This document shows, piece after piece, positions 46,701 to 52,342 of a stretch of DNA of 64,000 nucleotides. Each line of letters starts with the position of its first letter. The stretch's first letter is position 1. Origin of the DNA: Kiritimatiellia bacterium (GTDB taxonomy: Bacteria; Verrucomicrobiota; Kiritimatiellia; JAFGHX01); NCBI GenBank assembly GCA_016929905.1, contig JAFGHX010000047.1, positions 36,405-100,404 on the forward strand, written 5' to 3'. The position numbers were made by a program, and so were the translations under genes. Under the pieces are notes generated by a model, which did not search any database, had not been told where the DNA came from, and saw only the letters and a program-made list of their open reading frames with translations.

Positions 46701-47803
46701 AGAACGAATTCTCCGGCATCGTTCTCTATTGCACGTGGACATACGCGTTGTACAGCGGCAACTGGGACTTGGTCCGGGACAATTGGAGTTTTGTTGCACA
46801 CGGGATGCCAGGCGTCCTGCCGCACCACAACTACTGGTCAATGATGGCATCCTCGGCCAGCGAAGACGACTCCACCGTCGGATTCGACATGTTGCACGCG
46901 GAGTATCCCGGCTGGATCGCACTCGCGGGTATGGCGCGAGTCTTGCGCGACGAGGACACACGGCGGCATGCGCTCTACATGGCGACGAAAAGCGCCGTTG
47001 CGCTCGCCGCGCGTTTCGAGATGGACGGGTTTCTCAAGACCCGCGCGGGCCTGCTCGATCCGAAGTTCGCGAAACCAGGCCGTACGCTGGCCTTCCACGA
47101 GAAGAAAATCCACTGGACCTCCGAGAACGACAAAACGTTCCGATACCATATCGCACTGTACGACACGGCATCCGGCACGCCGCCCGAAATGATGCTCTTT
47201 TTCGGGCAATACCCGCCGCTGCGCGAGGCGGTGATCGCGCACGAAAGGCGCGTGGGCGAGATCGTCGGCACCAAGACGCCGCTCAACATCATGAACATGT
47301 ACGCCTATCAGATGCTCGGCATGCCGTCGCCCGTGCGAAACAGCATCGCAGAGGACCTGGACGCCAATCTGCAGGCGCTCGCGCAGAAGTACCGGTCGCT
47401 CTACGGCTGGCGCGCACTGGTCCAGTGCAGCCCGATCGCCAAACAGATCGCCAGCAACGTGCCCGTCGTGCTCATCGACTGGGCGCCGTTCGCCTACGCA
47501 TGCGGCCAATACGACCCCGCAACTCGGGAAGCCCGCTTCGTGTTCACGGGCGCGGCGCCCGAAGCGTTCACGCTTTGCTTCGCCTCGCGCCTGCGCATCC
47601 GCCGCATCCTCGCCAACGGGCACGCCGTACCTGAGCGTCCCGACGGCCATGCGCCGGGCTTTCATCCCGTGCCCGGCGGCCGGACGGTTGTCGCCCTCGG
47701 CCAACAGACGCGCGTCGAGCTGCGCGTCGCGTTCGATCCCGAACCGGCCACGGACCTGCACGCCTGCTTCAGCAACACCCAACCCGCGGAGGACAGACAA
47801 TGA
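43763..47803 (+). CDS. Very large secreted protein with amidotransferase-like and toroid-like domains
   Basis: This 1346-residue protein has a signal peptide (THVATGVLLLLIPTLSA). An Ig-like beta domain (about 40-140; DLSLVFQNRSRSNGTVRFTVEY) is followed by a class-I amidotransferase-like domain (about 150-355; MLKRYLAEGGAVLLVGPLP). A GH2-type jelly roll comes next (about 415-580; WYRTRLTIPADW, YFNGQAVG), then beta strands and a C-terminal helical region (about 820-1270) that looks like an alpha/alpha barrel. No known active site was recognised. The ATG is 5 bp after the upstream stop and its ribosome site lies inside the upstream gene; the downstream ATG overlaps its stop. The three genes therefore form a translationally coupled operon. 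Confidence 0.8.
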   Translation: MNRTHVATGVLLLLIPTLSARTAEQPGPGNSPSEVSQADSILCLFQDWGHAGYDLTPSEDLSLVFQNRSRSNGTVRFTVEYKLTDSQQRTVGRGSPQMSLAPRERKTLFMEQPANLAPGRLELRYRVKTEDGGEKAGDTVALIRRVQADSPLSLRVVQWTDCMDPEGYADMIVGTEFARHIENLRQWPKKGNPDVVVVKQLPTEDTTHPPRPATQQRAAMLKRYLAEGGAVLLVGPLPSAYDAFSPLQFQGESQTSARSHPLRILAKDHPLFARWGQVERVSRSYWPAKAKPGTAILAAWDDGRPALAEWRVGKGTVMHVTCGLGKEIVRGPEPSGGDELYLRCIYALAGRTGVDVAGVLRQAAGRRHTPAPWSKLPHAREGVSKNNFGGFGWNNDEGLMAVVDVGRQTFRSMASTAATFRMEPEIERSDVLPLPTAWRFSIDPDNAGTRLRYHLPEFDDAKWREIEAGVPMESQGVHHKGRVWYRTRLTIPADWRRKELVLRIGAIQDFDTTYFNGQAVGSTGRDTPEWWAKPRTYVLPSRIVRYGADNHIAVCIDALHGKGGLYQSPLCIMPKNAQPAAKRAAVDAVDWTRKRLDLGTHTITCNDAAPGVVHDFGASRLIWLDCSSTHMAWEQQHTVKTSRADGSARTEERTVVRGNDLSANWLALWQVAKDGKVRGPLELVLTRRPARVFLRKRRVGLSFPSGAGKIVALQPLGIEAPAPQRGEAWDEELPNRAAERCRFWAKAALARPASVKEAYVVSASRVRIENLFQFEILDNDWNLTPIRVATLPPVLPLARAAGLPVEIPRDAEDLSFASKCGPLMGCIGADRILYSLPIPNHDHQGLVADASETKWQSKLERFLKMGLPLTLATSFGREGYVEDLREMIYPGPTATNLFSRKLTTLGRAAFPTMLSLPAANEVTADLIRRELFTYSRQAVEFFQEKTVLRRRTEPFTGLSYSLFGIYPARIQDGVRMFQDQNEFSGIVLYCTWTYALYSGNWDLVRDNWSFVAHGMPGVLPHHNYWSMMASSASEDDSTVGFDMLHAEYPGWIALAGMARVLRDEDTRRHALYMATKSAVALAARFEMDGFLKTRAGLLDPKFAKPGRTLAFHEKKIHWTSENDKTFRYHIALYDTASGTPPEMMLFFGQYPPLREAVIAHERRVGEIVGTKTPLNIMNMYAYQMLGMPSPVRNSIAEDLDANLQALAQKYRSLYGWRALVQCSPIAKQIASNVPVVLIDWAPFAYACGQYDPATREARFVFTGAAPEAFTLCFASRLRIRRILANGHAVPERPDGHAPGFHPVPGGRTVVALGQQTRVELRVAFDPEPATDLHACFSNTQPAEDRQ

Positions 47804-48783
47804 GAAGAGCGCTGCTGTTGATCACGGACATGGTCGCCGGACACTGGGTCGAGGGGCCGAAGGTGCCCGCCACCGGCCTGCCGCCCCCGAACGTGCACGA
47901 CTACATGAACGCCGGGCTCCTGCCCACATTCTCGAACGTGCGCGACAACGGCGTCTTCGCCTTCACGCGGAACAACCGGATCTGCAACACGCCGCACGGC
48001 ATGCGCTACCTCGCCTCCGGCTCCTACCGCGCCAAGGCCTCGCCCCTGGGCAACAAACTGAACTGGAAATTCGACGAAGTCGCGCCCATCCCCACCATCC
48101 TCGACGCCTGCAAGACAAGCCATCCCGAGGGCAAGGTGGCCGCGTTCGGGTCCGACGCCTGGATGCAGACCGGCTGGTGGAAAGCGCGCGACTGCACCAT
48201 GGGCTGGGGCTCCTACTACAGCGATTTCCTCACCTCGCAGTACGCCCTGAATTGGATGCTCAACAGCCCCGACTGGAAGATGGTCCTGCTCTATCTGGCC
48301 CAATACGACGTGACCGGCAACTGCCCCGTCTGCAAGGAGGGCGCCGCCTATATGGAAGACAAGCATCATTCGATCCAGCAGTTGGACAAGTATTTATGGA
48401 TCGTGAAGACCTTCCTCGAAGAAAAGGGCTGGTGGGACGAGACCGGCCTGTTCATCGCCTCCGACCACGGCTGCCACGTCGGCTGCGACGTCACCGTGCG
48501 GAATGCCCGCAAGAAGGGCGTGCCGGAATCGGACCTGCCCAACTACTGCGACAACCACCAGTCCCCGCATGACTGCTTCGTCTGGGACTTCGAGAAGAAT
48601 GCCGCCACCGACATCCGCTGCGACGGCTGCCGCCGCACGCTGTTCATGATCGGCGGCGGCGCGCTGCCCGCGCCGCACCGCGGCAAAATCGTCGAGCAGG
48701 CGGAAATCATCGACTTTGCCCCCACCGTCGCGGCACTGATGGATATCGAACTCGAGACGGACGGCCGGTCGATTCTGAGTTGA
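47800..48783 (+). CDS. Alkaline-phosphatase-superfamily hydrolase (sulfatase/phosphodiesterase-like)
   Basis: This 327-residue protein without a signal peptide resembles the alkaline phosphatase/sulfatase fold: an N-terminal metal-site strand (LLLITDMVAGHW, D10), a candidate nucleophile at T64 in CNTPHGMRYLASG, a second metal site in FIASDHGCHVG, and the terminal PTVAALMDIE helix typical of sulfatases. It lacks the C/S-x-P-x-R motif of formylglycine sulfatases, so phosphodiesterase or phosphonoacetate-hydrolase-type chemistry is more likely. Cysteines are unusually frequent (NCPVC, CDGC). The start ATG overlaps the upstream stop (atga), so it is translationally coupled. Cytoplasmic location is odd beside two secreted partners; export by another route is not excluded. 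Confidence 0.72.
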   Translation: MRRALLLITDMVAGHWVEGPKVPATGLPPPNVHDYMNAGLLPTFSNVRDNGVFAFTRNNRICNTPHGMRYLASGSYRAKASPLGNKLNWKFDEVAPIPTILDACKTSHPEGKVAAFGSDAWMQTGWWKARDCTMGWGSYYSDFLTSQYALNWMLNSPDWKMVLLYLAQYDVTGNCPVCKEGAAYMEDKHHSIQQLDKYLWIVKTFLEEKGWWDETGLFIASDHGCHVGCDVTVRNARKKGVPESDLPNYCDNHQSPHDCFVWDFEKNAATDIRCDGCRRTLFMIGGGALPAPHRGKIVEQAEIIDFAPTVAALMDIELETDGRSILS

Positions 48784-48828
48784 ACATTCTCGCCGCTGCC
48801 AATGTCAGGATCTGTTGGACGTCCGACA

Positions 48829-49042
48829 CTAGCCTGATCTATTCATGAACTTCGTCGTAGCCTGTCCGCCGTAGCCTTGGCGAAGGCGGAAGGGCGCGGA
48901 GATGGCGGCAGATCAAGGGGCGCGTGCCGGCGGCCAGGCGAAGGCGTGTCGAGACACGTCTGGGTCGGCCGCCGGCACGGAACCCTTTAGATGCCGCCAC
49001 ATCCGCGCCCGCAGCAGATGGCTCATGAGTAGATCACGCTAG
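48829..49042. mobile_element. 214-bp CTAG-bounded palindromic element
   Basis: The ends ctagcctgatctattcatga and tcatgagtagatcacgctag are inverted repeats with 2 mismatches in 20. Inside, gggcgcggagatggcggca pairs with tgccgccacatccgcgccc, and gtgccggcggcc with ggccgccggcac, around a central cgtgtcgagacacg, so almost the whole element folds into one long hairpin. It has no ORF. The outer CTAG may be a 4-bp target duplication, and the right one provides the TAG stop of the gene at 49039. A deleted copy is at 36827. Confidence 0.75.
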
Positions 49043-49803
49043 TACCGCGTGATATTCAACCACGGGTTGTTGGTCCAGACCTCCCCGACGGCCCGCCACT
49101 CCGGACCAAACCAGTTGGTCGTCTGCACCGCGATGCCGGACCCCGACACGACATTGGCGACGACCAGGCTGTTGGTTGCCTCGGCGGCCATATTGAGCCC
49201 GGCCGACCAACTGCCCAGTGCGCTGTTATCCTTCACCACGCACTCCTCGCCGGCCACGTAGACGGCGTATCGGCCGCCGTCCGTGAGGACGTTGCCGGTC
49301 GCCACGCTGTTCGCATCGATCGAAATGCCGTCACTCTCGATGCCGTACAGACGGCACGCGCGCACGACGCAGGTCCGCCCCGCCTTGATGCCGTTGTAGC
49401 ATTCGGTCAGGGTCATCCGCTCAATCAGGTTCCCGTAGCCGAACGCCCCGATCGCGTAGTAGGATGTCGTCCCCCACCTGCGCAGCGTGCCGTTGCGGAC
49501 GGTCAGGTTCGTATACGTGTCCGGCTGATAGATGCCGTAAGTGTACTGGTTCGCGCTCGTCCGCCGGTAGGTGAAGCCGTTCAGGTCGATCGTGACGTCG
49601 TTCGCATTCACGGTTAGCGCCGCGAATCCGCCCTCATTGGTATAATCCACATTCTCCGTGAAAACGTAGCTGCCCGGCTCGCTGATCGTGTAGCCCGGCG
49701 TGAAGTCCGCCTGCGATATCTCCCGCCGGCCGTCCCCGGCCAGACTGTTGCAGACCGCCGGCAACACGCCGATCAGCCCGACAGCGATTGACAACGTGCG
49801 CAT
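49039..49803 (-). CDS. Small secreted beta-helix protein (NPWxNxxY family)
   Basis: This 254-residue protein has a signal peptide (RTLSIAVGLIGVLPAVCNSLAG). It is followed by ISEPGSYVFTENV, the VTIDLNGFTY strand and beta-helix coils (NGTLRRWG, ECYNGIKAG, ACRLYGIESDGIS). It ends NPWLNITRY. The order and the C-terminal motif match the larger protein at 28226-29239, so the two are paralogues of different coil number. The start ATG has a G-rich ribosome site (gaggggg) about 6 bases upstream. The stop codon overlaps the terminal CTAG of the mobile element. Role unknown; surface-exposed or secreted is likely. Confidence 0.83.
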   Translation of the reverse strand: MRTLSIAVGLIGVLPAVCNSLAGDGRREISQADFTPGYTISEPGSYVFTENVDYTNEGGFAALTVNANDVTIDLNGFTYRRTSANQYTYGIYQPDTYTNLTVRNGTLRRWGTTSYYAIGAFGYGNLIERMTLTECYNGIKAGRTCVVRACRLYGIESDGISIDANSVATGNVLTDGGRYAVYVAGEECVVKDNSALGSWSAGLNMAAEATNSLVVANVVSGSGIAVQTTNWFGPEWRAVGEVWTNNPWLNITRY

Positions 49804-49859
49804 CCTCCGCCCCCTCTCTGTTCGACGTCCGCGCTCCCCCCCCAGCCGGCCTGATGCGC

Positions 49860-49888
49860 AGCCTACACCACAGGCGACGGACAGTCAA
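49860..49888 (-). promoter_or_regulatory. Sigma-70-type promoter candidate for the 49039 gene
   Basis: On the minus strand TTGACT and taggct are separated by 17 bp, about 60 bp before the ATG. The -35 is good and the -10 weak. Confidence 0.4.
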
Positions 49889-49957
49889 GCCGCACGGTCA
49901 ACGGCCGGCAAATAGCCCCGTACGGGGCACCTTCCGCTTCCCCCACCCGCCGCGGTC

Positions 49958-49966
49958 TGCTATCAT
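49958..49966 (+). promoter_or_regulatory. Extended -10 promoter for the flavin-reductase-like gene
   Basis: TGC directly followed by TATCAT (5 of 6) lies 54 bp before the GTG start at 50021. The -35 region is poor, as in the minus-strand promoter at 29337. Confidence 0.5.
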
Positions 49967-50020
49967 CATGCAGCAGAATTCGCTCCAGCTCGGAACGGAG
50001 GCGTAAGGAGGAACCGCACA

Positions 50021-50470
50021 GTGAAGCTCCGGCACGACATGCTCACGCACGGCGTCTACGTGGTGGCCGCACAGCACCACGGCAAGCAAGGCTGTCTCGC
50101 GCTCGCCTGGGCGACGCAGACGGCGAAAGACCACATCCTCATCGGCATCGGGCAGCAAAGCGCGACCCGCGAACTGATCCTGGCGTCCAAAGCGTTCGGG
50201 CTCAGCCTGCTGCGCGAGGACCAGTTGGACCTCGCCCGCCGGCTCGGCGCCGGCTCCAGCCGCAAGCAGAACAAGCTGCGCACGCTCGCGTACCACACGA
50301 AAGACACCGGTTCCCCCCTGCTCGACGATTGCGCCGCCGCCTTCGACTGCCGCGTGGAGGCCGTCTATCCGCAGGGCACCACGCGCCTGATCCTCGGCCG
50401 CATCGTCGTCGCCGAATTGCCGGAGGAGGCGTACAGACCGCTGCTGTACCGAGAGGAAGACTACGCGTAG
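50021..50470 (+). CDS. Flavin-reductase-like FMN-binding protein
   Basis: This 149-residue cytoplasmic protein has the split-barrel flavin-reductase layout. The N-terminal strand pair reads HGVYVVAAQHHGKQGCLALAWATQ, where flavin reductases have the G-x-x-x-S/T region that contacts FMN. It then shows HILIGIGQQSATRELI and the AFGLSLLREDQ segment typical of the family, and a C-terminal strand RLILGRIV. It should bind FMN and transfer electrons or hydride from NAD(P)H or a partner. The start is a GTG behind a strong taaggagg. It is slightly shorter than usual. Partner unknown. Confidence 0.82.
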   Translation: MKLRHDMLTHGVYVVAAQHHGKQGCLALAWATQTAKDHILIGIGQQSATRELILASKAFGLSLLREDQLDLARRLGAGSSRKQNKLRTLAYHTKDTGSPLLDDCAAAFDCRVEAVYPQGTTRLILGRIVVAELPEEAYRPLLYREEDYA

Positions 50471-50523
50471 GGCAGGCGCGGTCGCCCCCGCAGACAGGCG
50501 AACGCGGATTGAGGAGCGCGCGG

Positions 50524-52221
50524 ATGAGCGCCCAGCATGACAACCGCAAGCGCCAAGCCGACGAACTCAAGCGCGCCCGGCAGGAGATCGCCCGGCTCGA
50601 GCAACGCATTCGCGAACTGCAGGACGTCGAGGACCGGAAATACCGGCAACTGGTCGAAACCCTCGACGACGTCGTCTATGCCGTCGACACCGAAGGCCGA
50701 ATCACCTTCGTCAGCGCCGGCGTGAAGCAGTTCGGGTTCGAACCGGACAAGATCGTCGGCCGCTCGCTCGAAGCGTTCGTGTTCCCCGACGATCTGGCGA
50801 TGGTGCAGCGCGACCTCGCGATCACGCTGACGACCGGCGCCGCCACGCGCACGCTCTGGCGCGGCGTCGACAAAGGCGGGAAGATCCGCTTCGTGCACGA
50901 CAGCTGCTCGCCGGTTCGCGACGACGCGGGCCGGATCGTCGGCGCACAGGGCATACTGCGCGATGTGACCCGGGAGCAGGAAGCCCGGACGGCCCTGCAG
51001 AAGAGCGAAGAAGCGCTTTCCCGCAGCGAGGAGGCCCTGCGCCGAAGCGAAGAACGGTACCGGCTGCTGTTCGAGAACGCGCCCTCCACGCTGTGGGAGT
51101 TCGACGCTTCGGGCCTCCGGCAATTCGTGGAAGAACTCCGCGCCCAGGGCCATGACCCCGCCGCGTATCTGAAGGAGCACCCAAATCTCGTCGCACGCGC
51201 CGTCGGAACGGTGAAGCTCATCGACGTCAATCAGGCCGGCCTGCACCTGTTCCGCGCCGGCGCCAGGGACGATATCCTCAACAACGTCGAAAAGATTCTG
51301 CTACACGACGCCGCCGCGCGATTCACCGACCATGTCGCCGCACTCGTGGCCGGGCGTACCCTATGCGAAATGGAGTCTCAGCTCCATGACCTGGAGGGCA
51401 ATGCGCTCGATCTGTTCATCCGCTGGCAGTTCGCGCCCGGTCATGAACAGACATGGGACAAGATCCTGGTCTCGATGCTCGATATCACGAAACGCAAGAG
51501 GGCGGAACGTGCCCTCGAACGGGCGACGAAGGATCTCATCGAAGCCGAGAAATGGGCGGCCATCGGCCAGATGGCATCCGGCATCAGCCACGAAATCAAC
51601 CAGCCGCTCACCGCCATGCAGGCCTACACCGACAACACGTTCGCCTTTCTGGAGCAGGGCAAGCTCGATGACGTCCGCTCGAACCTGACGCTCACCCGCG
51701 AGCTGCTCCAGCGCGCCAGCGAGATCACCAGGCAGCTCAAGATGCTCACGCTCGGCGGATCCTGTGAAGAGGAGCCGGTCTGCCTGCAGACAGCCGTGAA
51801 CAACACGCTCGCCTTCCTCGCCGCACGCGCCAGAGCCCAGGGCGTCGCCATGACGCACCGGATGCCGCCCGACGCCCTCACGGTGCGCGCCAACCTCTTC
51901 CGCCTCGAACAAGTCCTCATGAACCTCACCGCCAACGCGTTCGACGCCATGCGGCGTTCCGCCACGCGCGAGCTGCACGTCTCGCTCGCCGCCGAAGGCG
52001 GAATCGCCGTCCTGACCGTGCGCGACAGCGGGCCCGGAATCCCCGACCAGCACCTCCAGGCCGTCTTCGACCCCTTCTTCACCACCAAGAAGGACGGCGG
52101 CGGTATGGGGCTCGGACTCTCCGTCTCCCTGCGCATCATCCGCGACTACGGCGGCAACATCGAGGCGGCCAACCATCCTGACGGCGGCGCCGTCTTCACC
52201 GTCAGGCTGCCCGTGGCTTAA
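50524..52221 (+). CDS. Cytoplasmic PAS-domain sensor histidine kinase
   Basis: This 565-residue kinase has no membrane segments. An N-terminal coiled coil (about 6-40) is followed by PAS 1 (about 40-150; YAVDTEGRITFVSAGVKQFGFEPDKIVG), a second coiled coil (about 152-178) and a PAS-like domain 2 (about 178-325). The HisKA domain carries H356 in GISHEINQPL, and the ATPase domain has N-, G1-, F- and G2-boxes (LTANAFDAM, DSGPGIP, DPFFTTK, GMGLGLS). It is of the NtrB/sporulation-kinase type that often pairs with sigma-54 activators. No response regulator is nearby; the next gene is a sigma-54 activator without a receiver domain. Start at 50524 follows gagg; 50329 overlaps the previous gene. Confidence 0.93.
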   Translation: MSAQHDNRKRQADELKRARQEIARLEQRIRELQDVEDRKYRQLVETLDDVVYAVDTEGRITFVSAGVKQFGFEPDKIVGRSLEAFVFPDDLAMVQRDLAITLTTGAATRTLWRGVDKGGKIRFVHDSCSPVRDDAGRIVGAQGILRDVTREQEARTALQKSEEALSRSEEALRRSEERYRLLFENAPSTLWEFDASGLRQFVEELRAQGHDPAAYLKEHPNLVARAVGTVKLIDVNQAGLHLFRAGARDDILNNVEKILLHDAAARFTDHVAALVAGRTLCEMESQLHDLEGNALDLFIRWQFAPGHEQTWDKILVSMLDITKRKRAERALERATKDLIEAEKWAAIGQMASGISHEINQPLTAMQAYTDNTFAFLEQGKLDDVRSNLTLTRELLQRASEITRQLKMLTLGGSCEEEPVCLQTAVNNTLAFLAARARAQGVAMTHRMPPDALTVRANLFRLEQVLMNLTANAFDAMRRSATRELHVSLAAEGGIAVLTVRDSGPGIPDQHLQAVFDPFFTTKKDGGGMGLGLSVSLRIIRDYGGNIEAANHPDGGAVFTVRLPVA

Positions 52222-52228
52222 CGCGTCG

Positions 52229-52273
52229 TTGACAGGCCACCTGTTATGCCTTACCCTCTGGCCTTAGGCCTAA
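52229..52273 (+). promoter_or_regulatory. Promoter with TTAGGCCTAA palindrome before the sigma-54 activator gene
   Basis: A perfect TTGACA is followed by taccct at 17 bp, the same combination as at 37056. The 10-bp palindrome ttaggcctaa (52264-52273) falls at the expected transcription start. The same palindrome is found at 62206, upstream of the giant surface-protein gene. Confidence 0.5.
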
Positions 52274-52286
52274 AGACAGTACCCGC

Positions 52287-52330
52287 CGTAACATAGGCGT
52301 AACAGGCCCGTCACGAACCGGTAACAGAGG
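52287..52330 (+). promoter_or_regulatory. Four direct repeats phased at 11 bp
   Basis: cgtaaca, cgtaaca, cgtcacg and ggtaaca start at 52287, 52298, 52309 and 52320, exactly 11 bp apart, and end 12 bp before the ATG of the sigma-54 activator gene. A 7-bp half-site plus 4-bp spacer is the geometry of PhoB/OmpR-type response-regulator sites. Lying in the leader, they would fit repression or a roadblock; a plain minisatellite is the alternative. Confidence 0.65.
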
Positions 52331-52342
52331 GGCAGGACCGAT

